A stretch of DNA of 64,000 bases from Desulfobacterales bacterium (lineage in GTDB: Bacteria > Desulfobacterota > Desulfobacteria > Desulfobacterales > Desulfosalsimonadaceae). The notes under the pieces are model-generated. The model was given only the letters and a program-made list of their open reading frames with translations, was not told the DNA's origin and ran no database searches. The stretch spans positions 62,001 through 126,000 of the forward strand of contig JAGXKN010000001.1 of assembly GCA_018335195.1 (NCBI GenBank). Reading direction: 5' to 3'. Shown one piece after another: positions 16,709 through 24,621 of the stretch. The position numbers were made by a program, and so were the translations under genes. How positions within the stretch are numbered: position 1 is the stretch's first letter; each line of letters opens with the position of its first letter.

Positions 16709-16877
16709 CTTCTACCTATTCGCACTTTTGCTTTTGCAGTGCTGTTTACCGATCTTACCGCATCCGTGGGCACCCGAATCCGGAAACGCAAAACCAGATG
16801 TAAAAATACATGGGATTGATGCTGAGTTCAACGATAAATTACGCGGCGGCTCGGACCAAATTCAGGGCGGAAAAACG

Positions 16878-17672
16878 ATGACGGCAGATCTCCCAAGCGC
16901 CTTGGTGATTACGGACAATAAAAAGTTCCGGCGGGTGGTGCGTACCGATGACCTGGAGACCGTCAACCTTCCCAGCGGCGGCGTATCAAGGGAAGAGCTC
17001 GCGCAGATCGGCGTGGGCGGGACGTTTTTTAAAAACGGGAAAAAATACCATGTGCTTGACTGCGACGCCCATGACCGGGTCATGAGCGGCATCAAGCGCG
17101 ACACCCAGATCATATACCCCAAGGACGCGGGTTATATCCTGCTGCGGCTCGATATTTTTCCCGGCAAGTCCGTGGGCGAGGCCGGCACCGGATCGGGCGG
17201 AATGACCCTGCTCATGTCCCGGGCCGTAGGGAATACAGGCCGGATCTATACCTATGAAAAAAACGCCCAGCTCGCCGGCAGGATCCGCAAAAACCTGCAA
17301 CCTGCAGAGGACTTTGCCAACGTGCATCTTTATACCCGCTCCCTGGAAGAAGGCATTTGCGAAACCGGGCTGGATGCGTTTTTTCTGGATGTGCGTGATC
17401 CATCCGATGTGCTCGCCCAAGTGTCTGCTGCACTCAAGCCCGGCGGGCACCTGGGCGTGCTGGTGCCCACGGCCAACCAGATGACAAAGCTGCTATGGAC
17501 GCTCAATAATTATCCTTTTCTGGTCACCGAGGCCGCAGAGACCTACCTGCGCACCTACAAGCTCAATCCCTCGCGCTTCCGTCCCCAGGACCGCATGGTG
17601 GGACATACGGGATATCTCCTGTTTGCCCGGGCGCTGCAGGCAGAATCTGAAGATTTTCAGGAAAATACGTAA
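16878..17672 (+). CDS. tRNA (adenine-58-N1)-methyltransferase, TrmI-like
   Basis: The 264-residue protein has the TrmI/Gcd14 layout: a small N-terminal beta domain, then a Rossmann SAM domain with VGEAGTGSGGMTLLMSRAV, YTYEKN and FLDVRDP. Members methylate A58 in the T-loop of tRNAs. I start it at ATG 16878 because the ORF track's start at 16680 runs through the tRNA-Sec gene and gives an implausible N-terminus. The following stretch (LVITDNKKFRRVV) matches the family N-terminus. Its last 16 bases overlap the convergent cyclase gene. Confidence 0.82.
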   Translation: MTADLPSALVITDNKKFRRVVRTDDLETVNLPSGGVSREELAQIGVGGTFFKNGKKYHVLDCDAHDRVMSGIKRDTQIIYPKDAGYILLRLDIFPGKSVGEAGTGSGGMTLLMSRAVGNTGRIYTYEKNAQLAGRIRKNLQPAEDFANVHLYTRSLEEGICETGLDAFFLDVRDPSDVLAQVSAALKPGGHLGVLVPTANQMTKLLWTLNNYPFLVTEAAETYLRTYKLNPSRFRPQDRMVGHTGYLLFARALQAESEDFQENT

Positions 17673-18730
17673 TAGCAGATCACCGGCTCCAGCTTGTTTT
17701 TCACATACACTTCGCCCTGACACGTACAGGAAAAATCCCCGGGGCAATTCAGATAGGTCTGCTCGCCGATGATAATTTCCCCGCCGTTGGCCATTTGCTC
17801 CAGGCGGGCGGCCACGTTGACACAATCGCCGATCACGGTGTAATCCATCCGGTTCGATGATCCGATATTCCCGATAATTGCACTGCCGGTGTTTATCCCG
17901 ATGCCGATCTCAAAGTATTCCTGCCCGGCCTGCCTGCGCGCTTCCATCATCTCTTTTGCCGCGGCCTGCATTTCAACAGCCGAGGCAACGGCGTTTTCCG
18001 AGGCGCTTTTCTCGGTTTCCACCAGCCCGAACACGCCAATGAGCTGATCCCCCACAAATTTGTCAAGCAGACCGGCGTTTCGGAAAATAATATCCACCAT
18101 CATGCCAAAGTACGCATTTAACATCTCCACCACCGCTTCTGCGGGCATGCGCTCGGCAATGGCGGTAAACGAGCGGATATCGGCAAACAGCACCGTGACT
18201 TCGCGCCGCTCGGTTTCCAGGAAAACCCCGTCCTTGAGATTGACAAGCTTTTCCACAAGGTTGTTGCCCACATACCGACTCAGGCGGTTGCGAAGCTGCT
18301 CCTCCTGCTTGCTGCGCTCATAGGAAAGGGCCAGATCCCGGGCATAGACCATCAATTGTGCGGCCTGCTCCTGGTTCTTGCGGTTTATCTCCGCCAGCCG
18401 CTGATAAAGGGAGTTGAAATGATCCGCGATCTCGTTTAGTTCGCGATCGGCCCGGATTTCAACGGAACCGCTTCTCCCGCCTTCCTGCATCCTGCCGGTC
18501 TCGCGGCTCAGATAATCCAGGAAATCCGCGGATCGGCGTATCAACATAAAACCCGTCAGCATGGAAAAAAGCACCAGGGGGATTAACAGGAGCATGGTCC
18601 GGGTAAATGGAACCTGCTGCCTGACAAACAGATAGACCACCAGCAGAAAGGGAATAATTCCGATCAGGGCCAGGCCGACCCGCAGTTTGCCGTAAAACGA
18701 GGTGTAATCTCTTCTTCTGCGCCTGCTCAT
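17657..18730 (-). CDS. Membrane class III adenylate cyclase
   Basis: The 357-residue protein has two transmembrane helices (about 18-38 and 44-64), a HAMP-like/coiled-coil linker (~65-150) and a C-terminal cyclase domain. Both metal aspartates are visible (D184 in LFADIRSF, D228 in FVGDQ), with the substrate lysine K224 and the transition-state Asn/Arg in GDCVNVAARLE. The second adenine-specifying position appears to be Thr (DYTVIGD), as in class IIIb cyclases, several of which respond to bicarbonate. It should make cAMP from ATP in the cytoplasm. It overlaps the PilZ gene by 4 bp and is the last gene of the mglB-to-cyclase cluster. Confidence 0.88.
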   Translation of the reverse strand: MSRRRRRDYTSFYGKLRVGLALIGIIPFLLVVYLFVRQQVPFTRTMLLLIPLVLFSMLTGFMLIRRSADFLDYLSRETGRMQEGGRSGSVEIRADRELNEIADHFNSLYQRLAEINRKNQEQAAQLMVYARDLALSYERSKQEEQLRNRLSRYVGNNLVEKLVNLKDGVFLETERREVTVLFADIRSFTAIAERMPAEAVVEMLNAYFGMMVDIIFRNAGLLDKFVGDQLIGVFGLVETEKSASENAVASAVEMQAAAKEMMEARRQAGQEYFEIGIGINTGSAIIGNIGSSNRMDYTVIGDCVNVAARLEQMANGGEIIIGEQTYLNCPGDFSCTCQGEVYVKNKLEPVICYYVFS

Positions 18731-19191
18731 CCACGGTAACCGTTTTTCTCGGCATCGAGGCGTTCAAAGTCAAAGGCGCAGTGGAACTTGATTGCAATAC
18801 GCTGGGCCTGGCCGGACAAATCGTCATCCACGGGCTCAGGAGGGTGAGTCCGCACCACGCTGGCTTCGTTGTAAATGCGCGCCCGCACGTCATCTGCGGC
18901 ATCTAGCTGAATGGAGATGTGCAATAACTGGCCCGGAAAGTACCTGCCCGGATAAGACGAAATAAACTGGGCGCCGCTGCCGGAGACATCCCGAAGCAGG
19001 CTTTTTTCCTCAAAAGGCTGGCTGTGGGGATCATTTCCGGAAACCATGATCGGAAAGGAAACGCAATATCGGTCAAAATCCCGTTGTTCGAGGCTTTTCC
19101 CTTTGTCGGACGGCATTTTTTTCCGGGGCCGCGTTTTGGCAAAAAAGCGCTTGATTCGTTCCCACCAACCCATTTTTCCGGATTCAAACAA
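18727..19191 (-). CDS. PilZ-domain-like protein
   Basis: The 154-residue protein has a basic N-terminal tail (~1-35) followed by a PilZ-like beta barrel, with RDFDRYCVSFPI in the position of the RxxxR segment and DVSGSGAQF in the position of the D/NxSxxG segment. PilZ domains bind cyclic-di-GMP; here the first motif is imperfect, so binding is uncertain. It overlaps the cyclase start by 4 bp and lies just after the GspE-type ATPase gene, suggesting a regulator of that ATPase or of surface behaviour. Confidence 0.7.
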   Translation of the reverse strand: MFESGKMGWWERIKRFFAKTRPRKKMPSDKGKSLEQRDFDRYCVSFPIMVSGNDPHSQPFEEKSLLRDVSGSGAQFISSYPGRYFPGQLLHISIQLDAADDVRARIYNEASVVRTHPPEPVDDDLSGQAQRIAIKFHCAFDFERLDAEKNGYRG

Positions 19192-19217
19192 CGGGTGGAT
19201 TCCTGTCGGATTTTTTA

Positions 19218-21614
19218 TCAGATAAGGCAGACCCGGCGCACTTCACTGATATCGGTCAGACCCTGAAACATTTTCAAGATCCCGTCCTGGACCAGGGTGG
19301 TCATGCCTTCCTTGCTGGCCTGGTAGAACAATTCCTCTGCGCTGGACTGTTTCTTGATCATCCGCTTGATCTCTTGAGTGCCGTCCATGAGTTCGTGGAT
19401 ACCCAGACGGCCCTTGTACCCGGTGTGACTGCATTGATCACACCCCTTGGGTGTATACAGCCTCAGATCGTCGGAATAGGTAATCCCGGTTTGTTCAAAG
19501 TCTTCAGGACCGTAAACTTCCACGATATCGTCGAATTCTTCCTTTGCGGGATGATATTCCTGACGACAGTTTTTGCACAGGCGGCGCAAAAGCCGCTGGG
19601 CAAGCACGCAGATAAAGGCATCCGAAAAGTTCAGGGGATTTAACCCCATGTCCAGAAGCCGGGTCACGGTTTCCGGGGCGCTGTTGGTATGCAGGGTGGA
19701 AAAGACCAAATGACCGGTCAGGGAGGCTTCAACGCCGATGGAGGCGGTTTCATAGTCCCGCATCTCACCCACCATGATCACATCCGGGTCGGCACGCAGA
19801 AAAGAACGCATGATCCGGGCAAAATCCAGGCCGATCTTCTTGTGCACCTCGACCTGCCGCAGGCCTTCCTGGGTAATTTCCACCGGATCTTCAGCCGCCC
19901 ATATCTTGCGCTCCGGGGTGTTGATATGGTGCAGAGCCGAGTGCAGGGTAGTGGTCTTACCCGATCCGGTTGGCCCAACGCACAAGATAAGTCCGTAGGG
20001 CTTGGTGATGGCCTTTCGCAGGACATTGAGATTTCGCTCTGTCATGCCCATTTCATCGAGCTTCATGGCACCGGCCGAAGCCAGGATCCGCAACACCGCG
20101 TCTTCATACCCCCCGGCCGTTGGCATGGTGGCCACACGAAGTTCAAACTGCGGCAATCCCCGGCGCTTGAACTTGATCTTGCCGTCCTGGGGCATCCGCC
20201 GCTCGGCAATATCCAGGCCGGCCATGATCTTGATACGCGATAGCAGGGCATTGGCAAATGTATTGGGAATTTCCAGAAAATCCTGGCAGACCCCGTCTAT
20301 GCGATATCTGATCTTGGTCTTTTTGGTTATCGGCGAAGGCTCTACGTGCACGTCGGATGCATTTCTCCGATAGGCCGTGATCAGGGCCTGGTCCACCAGT
20401 CGAACCACCTTGCCCGAGGCCTCGGTGTAGGCCTCCACATCCTCTTCTTCATCTTCCTCTTCCTCGAATTCAATCTCCGGCAGATCCTCGAAATCCATGG
20501 CGGGCGAGGAGGGGGCGGACGTCTCCTTACCGGCCTTGGCCGATGATTTCTTTTGTTCGAAGAAATGGTTGATAATGGCTTCGATATCTTCCTTGATGCC
20601 GACGGAAAAAGTGAACTTGTTGGTGTTGAACAGGGCCTTTGCATGGTCGAGTTTGCGAAGGTCCTTGGGATCATCGAGCAGAATTTCAATATGGTCGATC
20701 TCCCAGTGCAGGGGCACCCACAGATCCTGGAGCAGGAAAGGCTTTTTCAGGTTGGCCAGAAGCTCATGCGGGACTTCCATCTTGGGATCATAGGTTTTAT
20801 ACGGGCAGTTATAATATGCCGAAAGCGATTTTCCGATCTCGTCCTTGGAGATCTTGAACTGATCCATCAAGACCTGCTCAACGCTTTTCCGCGATTTCTT
20901 GGACTGGGCCAGCGCCTTCTGGAGCTGGTCGGTGGTCACGATTTCATTGCGCAGCAGATAGTCGTAGCGGGATTCATAACGCTGACCCGGCTCAACAGCC
21001 TCGATTTTTTCCTTGATCTTGGGGTACACCGGGTCGATCTTCTGAACGGATTTATAGCACTCAACCGCCAGCTCTTTGTAATCGCGCTGCTCCAGTGCCT
21101 GGCCGAGCTCGTATTTCATTGAAGCCCGGGTTTTTTCATCAATCTTGTTTTCAGAACAGATTCTATCGACTTCCTGGCCCATCTGGGATGGTGGAAACAG
21201 GGAAAACAAGCACTCCAGTACATCCGGATAAAAATTCTTGATCGGATAGTCGGTACCAAACAGCTTCTGGTACTCACCCAGGGCTTCCTTATAGAGCCCC
21301 AGTTCCTTGAACGCCCGTGCGCTGTCACAAATTTCCGGTGCGCTTTCTCCGATGGAAAGGCCGGATTTGATGTGGGAAACGTCTTCTTTGGAAAGCTCCT
21401 GGGCGGGAACCCCCTGCTCAACTTCCTCGATTTCCTTGCTCAGGGTATTGATTTTTTCCTCAATATTTGCACGGGTTTCGTCGGTCAAATCCGAAAAGGA
21501 CGAAAGGACCTCCTTGTACACGGTAAGGGCTTCCTCATAGAGCCCGTGCCCTTCATATGCCTCGGCCACTTTCATTCTCGAATCAAATCCGTTTTGCTCC
21601 GTCACACTCTCCAT
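19218..21614 (-). CDS. GspE/PilB-type secretion ATPase with TPR-like N-terminus
   Basis: The 798-residue protein is longer than typical GspE (~500-570). Residues ~10-200 contain TPR-like helices (AEAYEGHGLYEEALTVYKEV, SARAFKELGLYKEALGEYQKL). Residues ~215-310 resemble an MshEN/T2SSE N-domain. An acidic linker (EEEEDEEEDVE) precedes the ATPase with Walker A GPTGSGKTT (~546), an Asp box, Walker B MVGEMRD and a His box (STLHTNSA). The zinc tetracysteine CKNC...CDQC is intact. Such ATPases drive type IV pilus or type II secretion assembly. No pilin, platform or secretin gene is adjacent; instead it lies among mglA/mglB-like, PilZ and cyclase genes. Its partner machine is unknown. Confidence 0.88.
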   Translation of the reverse strand: MESVTEQNGFDSRMKVAEAYEGHGLYEEALTVYKEVLSSFSDLTDETRANIEEKINTLSKEIEEVEQGVPAQELSKEDVSHIKSGLSIGESAPEICDSARAFKELGLYKEALGEYQKLFGTDYPIKNFYPDVLECLFSLFPPSQMGQEVDRICSENKIDEKTRASMKYELGQALEQRDYKELAVECYKSVQKIDPVYPKIKEKIEAVEPGQRYESRYDYLLRNEIVTTDQLQKALAQSKKSRKSVEQVLMDQFKISKDEIGKSLSAYYNCPYKTYDPKMEVPHELLANLKKPFLLQDLWVPLHWEIDHIEILLDDPKDLRKLDHAKALFNTNKFTFSVGIKEDIEAIINHFFEQKKSSAKAGKETSAPSSPAMDFEDLPEIEFEEEEDEEEDVEAYTEASGKVVRLVDQALITAYRRNASDVHVEPSPITKKTKIRYRIDGVCQDFLEIPNTFANALLSRIKIMAGLDIAERRMPQDGKIKFKRRGLPQFELRVATMPTAGGYEDAVLRILASAGAMKLDEMGMTERNLNVLRKAITKPYGLILCVGPTGSGKTTTLHSALHHINTPERKIWAAEDPVEITQEGLRQVEVHKKIGLDFARIMRSFLRADPDVIMVGEMRDYETASIGVEASLTGHLVFSTLHTNSAPETVTRLLDMGLNPLNFSDAFICVLAQRLLRRLCKNCRQEYHPAKEEFDDIVEVYGPEDFEQTGITYSDDLRLYTPKGCDQCSHTGYKGRLGIHELMDGTQEIKRMIKKQSSAEELFYQASKEGMTTLVQDGILKMFQGLTDISEVRRVCLI

Positions 21615-21714
21615 TTTTCAGGCAATCCTTGAAATTTGAATTTTTAGAAACCACTGGAGTGCTCGACCGAATGTGGTTGTTATGAATTTCAGATGCGCCC
21701 GCTTCCCGGCCGCA

Positions 21715-22083
21715 TCAGGACCTGCGTTTTTTAAACAACTGTCCGAATCTGCCGCCCGGCTTCAGCCGATCCAGGGAGGACTGCAGCACCTCGCAGTTCA
21801 GCCGCACCATGGAAACCGGGGCGATATCATCGAGCACGACCATGAAAAACCCGTGCTGAATTTTCCGGATATACACCCGTCGTCTTTCAAATACGAGTTC
21901 AGCCTCCACGATATCGGAAAACTCCGGGATAAACGAGTTCCAGTGGACGCTGCCAATCCGGGCTTCCTCTTCCCGGTAATCGCCGGAAAAACGGCTCAAA
22001 AGCAGCCGGCCGTTCCCGTCGAGCGCAATGACGCCATGGACGCCTTCGATTCCGAGTATGTCCTTGAAAATATCTTTCATCAC
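21715..22083 (-). CDS. Roadblock/LC7-like protein
   Basis: The 122-residue protein has the alternating helix-strand pattern of a roadblock domain (GVIALDGNGRLLLSRF, RKIQHGFFMVVLDD) with a basic C-terminal tail (GRFGQLFKKRRS). I assign it by pattern and by context with MglA/MglB, not by a firm motif. It lies between the DUF4388 response regulator and the GspE-type ATPase, 60 nt after the former. A role as an adaptor or GTPase-interacting subunit is an inference. Confidence 0.55.
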   Translation of the reverse strand: MMKDIFKDILGIEGVHGVIALDGNGRLLLSRFSGDYREEEARIGSVHWNSFIPEFSDIVEAELVFERRRVYIRKIQHGFFMVVLDDIAPVSMVRLNCEVLQSSLDRLKPGGRFGQLFKKRRS

Positions 22084-22143
22084 GTTTCCCGTATAAATGC
22101 CGGACTGCTGGAGCCGGGTTTGGCGAATGCAGCTGCCTGCCGG

Positions 22144-23313
22144 TCACATCACCGCATCAATAATTCGGTCCCGGGGTGTGTCGGCTTTCATTAAGACCAC
22201 GGCGGCCCGTTGGCCCGGAACAATTACAGATTGCTTGCCGCGCCCCTTGTTCAAATAGATTGCATGCAGGCTGCCGGTATTGAAAATTTTTCCCATATGG
22301 GAAATCTGTTCAATCAGGTAATGCCACTGGAGGTCCTCATAAATATCTTCCACGTCGTCTTCTTTGCCGAGGCTGCTATTTATTTTCTGACGAACAAGCT
22401 CTGCGCCGGATTCCGGTTCTGCCTGCCCGGTTTCGGCAGGCGCAGCTTGCTGCGGCCGGGCTTTAGGCTCAGCAGCGGGCTTGGCTTGCGCCGAAGCCGG
22501 TGGCGGGGTATCGGCCTCCGGATTCGAATTGGAAGCCCGCCGGTTTTGCACCGGTGTATCCAGCAGGATTTCGTCCCGTGATTTCTCCGAGGATTGGGAT
22601 TCCGCTTCCTCTTCCTCCGGGTTGAAATCCTCGCTGCTTTCATCTTTTGTGCGCATGGCATCCAGCAGGATCGCCTGCAGTTCCCCCTCCAGCTGTTTTT
22701 CCGATACAGGGCACTGATTTTCGATGGACACGGAAACCCCGGCCCAAGAAAAAATCTCGTAAGCCGCCTCGCGACCCTGGCTGCCTCCGTAGCGGGCGTT
22801 TAGCAACTCCCCGTTGCGAAAAAACAACGCTCCGGATTTTCCGGCGCTTTTGTTCATTACCCGCAGCGTGCAGGTCTGCTGCTCCATTTCAACGAGCTGA
22901 AGAAAGGTTTCCAGTGAAACATTGTGCAGGCTACCGCCCTCACTTTTTTTCTTGAGCGTGCGGTTAATTTTCCCGGTCAGATCGGAGGCGGTAATCGGCT
23001 TGGTCATGTAGTCATCCGCACCGCTCTTGAAAACCACCTCCCGGGTCTTGGGCCGGTCATAGGCAGTGATAATCAGCACTGAGATATCCGGATACTGATG
23101 CAGAATCCGGTTTAACAGCTCAAAACCGTCGATGCCGGGCATCCGCAAATCGCTCACCACAACGCTGACATCCTCTGCGGCCAGCACGTCCAATGCCTGC
23201 TGTCCGTCATGGGCGGCCAATACGGTGAATGTATCCGCATATTCCGCCAGTTCCTTCTGCATCGCCCCAAGCCATGCCGTATCGTCGTCAACGAGTAAAA
23301 CCTTCGGTGTCAT
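22144..23313 (-). CDS. Response regulator with DUF4388 (PATAN) domain
   Basis: The 389-residue protein starts with a receiver domain (phosphoacceptor D55 in SDLRMPGIDG, T83, K105 in TKPI). A DUF4388/PATAN-like domain follows at ~118-230 (SLETFLQLVEMEQQTCTLRV, GALFFRNGELLNARYG). Then comes a Pro/Ala/Glu-rich linker and a C-terminal ~80-residue domain of unknown type. It has no DNA-binding domain, so the output is probably protein-protein contact. No histidine kinase gene lies in the cluster. It sits in the mglB-to-cyclase run. Confidence 0.85.
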   Translation of the reverse strand: MTPKVLLVDDDTAWLGAMQKELAEYADTFTVLAAHDGQQALDVLAAEDVSVVVSDLRMPGIDGFELLNRILHQYPDISVLIITAYDRPKTREVVFKSGADDYMTKPITASDLTGKINRTLKKKSEGGSLHNVSLETFLQLVEMEQQTCTLRVMNKSAGKSGALFFRNGELLNARYGGSQGREAAYEIFSWAGVSVSIENQCPVSEKQLEGELQAILLDAMRTKDESSEDFNPEEEEAESQSSEKSRDEILLDTPVQNRRASNSNPEADTPPPASAQAKPAAEPKARPQQAAPAETGQAEPESGAELVRQKINSSLGKEDDVEDIYEDLQWHYLIEQISHMGKIFNTGSLHAIYLNKGRGKQSVIVPGQRAAVVLMKADTPRDRIIDAVM

Positions 23314-23439
23314 TGTCTCTTATCCTGCCTCCAAGCCATTTATGACAGCTTTGTAAAAATCCCTTTTCTGCCCTGCGCTTTATCTCTCAATCGAAGACGG
23401 ATTTGAAATCCGCCCCCGCCCCGGGAGAATTCAGTGGCG

Positions 23440-24498
23440 CTATAGGCGCACACCGAATCTGTCAATTTCGTCCACATACTCGGTGCGCCAGGAATCGAGC
23501 TGCCTGCGCAGCGGTCTCAGCAGCCCGTTTGCTTCGGCAAGCTCGTAAACACATTCCTCAATTGCCGCAACCAGTTCACTTAACCGGGCATTGCCTGTAA
23601 ACCGGACCTGGCCGGCAGAGTACTTGAACTCTGCGGCAAAAGGATCCAAAAATTCATATTTGTCGATTTTCTCGACAAATTTCTTGTTCAGCAGCGTCTC
23701 AAAATCAGACTTGATTCTCCGGCTTGCCCGGACCTGGGATTCCAGGGCGGCCAGAAGCGTCTGCAACATCTCTAAAACGCGCCGGCGGCTGACCGCATCT
23801 TTTTCCGAAGACCGCCCCCCGGATTTACGCGTTGATTTGACCTTTGCCCCGGGCTCTGCCGAGGCTTTCTTTTTACCGCCAGGCCCTTCTTCCGGCTCCT
23901 GAGCTTCGGCCTCCAAAAACACTTGGCTGACGTTGAACTTACCGCCGTATTCCTTGGAGCGCCGGATCAAATCGTCCCGGTACTCCTGGGAACGGTCCAC
24001 GCTGCCGGCCCCGTCTGCAGAGGATCCGCCAATGACCTGGCCCTTGTAAATAAACAGGAGCCCGCCTTCGGAATTGCTTAACTCCACATCAATGTACCCG
24101 GTGAGCTGTTCTCCCTCCATTTTCTTGATCAGCCCCTCCAGATCGGTAAACTCGGAGGTCAGATCCTGATAAATCGTCTTGGAATTGGGCAGATTGGCCC
24201 AGAAATAAAGCCGCTCCGGCTGAATCCGGTAAACCGAGACGGTGAAGTTGTTTTGGGCTGCCTTTTGGAGTATGCGGTCAATGGCCTCCTGGCCGTTTAA
24301 GTGATGTTTGCGGTTTTCAAAATACCCGTTGACCAGGTTCTGCTCGTCAAAAAACACCACGGCTTCAGCCACCGGAGATTTGAAATACACCACGCCGGCG
24401 CCCAGTTCCCCTTGATAATGCTCAAACAGTTTATCAATGTCCAGGTAATAACTGTTCAAATCCTGGACCACCGGTTTTTCTCTGGGAATGATGATCAT
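23440..24498 (-). CDS. Unrecognised conserved-looking cytoplasmic protein
   Basis: I chose ATG 24498 (MIIIPREKP, 352 residues) because the ORF track's start lies inside a strong inverted repeat and yields an atypical leader. Residues 1-215 appear to hold two DUF4388-like alpha/beta modules (GAGVVYFKSPVAEAVVFFDE; TGYIDVELSNSEGGLLFIYKGQ). A basic low-complexity linker (KKKASAEPGAKVKSTRKSGG) follows. The C-terminal ~120 residues are helical and contain DPFAAEFKYSAGQVRFTG. No enzymatic motif is seen. It lies between the sensor and response-regulator genes, so it may be an effector or scaffold of that pathway. Confidence 0.7.
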   Translation of the reverse strand: MIIIPREKPVVQDLNSYYLDIDKLFEHYQGELGAGVVYFKSPVAEAVVFFDEQNLVNGYFENRKHHLNGQEAIDRILQKAAQNNFTVSVYRIQPERLYFWANLPNSKTIYQDLTSEFTDLEGLIKKMEGEQLTGYIDVELSNSEGGLLFIYKGQVIGGSSADGAGSVDRSQEYRDDLIRRSKEYGGKFNVSQVFLEAEAQEPEEGPGGKKKASAEPGAKVKSTRKSGGRSSEKDAVSRRRVLEMLQTLLAALESQVRASRRIKSDFETLLNKKFVEKIDKYEFLDPFAAEFKYSAGQVRFTGNARLSELVAAIEECVYELAEANGLLRPLRRQLDSWRTEYVDEIDRFGVRL

Positions 24499-24553
24499 TT
24501 TTTTTAGTCCACCGCTTTTTTTAGACGGTTCGGGCGAACACGCATTCTTATTG

Positions 24554-24611
24554 AAGACGAAACAAGCAATGCGCTGTGATCCGGGCAGACGCACATTGCT
24601 TGTTTCGTCTT
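24554..24611. repeat. 18-bp perfect inverted repeat inside the operon
   Basis: AAGACGAAACAAGCAATG (24554-24571) and its exact inverse (24594-24611) flank a 22-nt GC-rich loop. It sits in the gap between the stop of the zinc-ribbon sensor gene and the start of the next gene. It could form a long RNA hairpin on either strand. There is no T-run, so simple termination is unlikely. Confidence 0.85.
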
Positions 24612-24621
24612 GGGCTGCCGG

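Noticed and set aside
16680-16877. N-terminal extension of the TrmI ORF
   Set aside because: It starts inside tRNA-Sec and resembles a signal peptide only by chance; the family N-terminus begins after ATG 16878.
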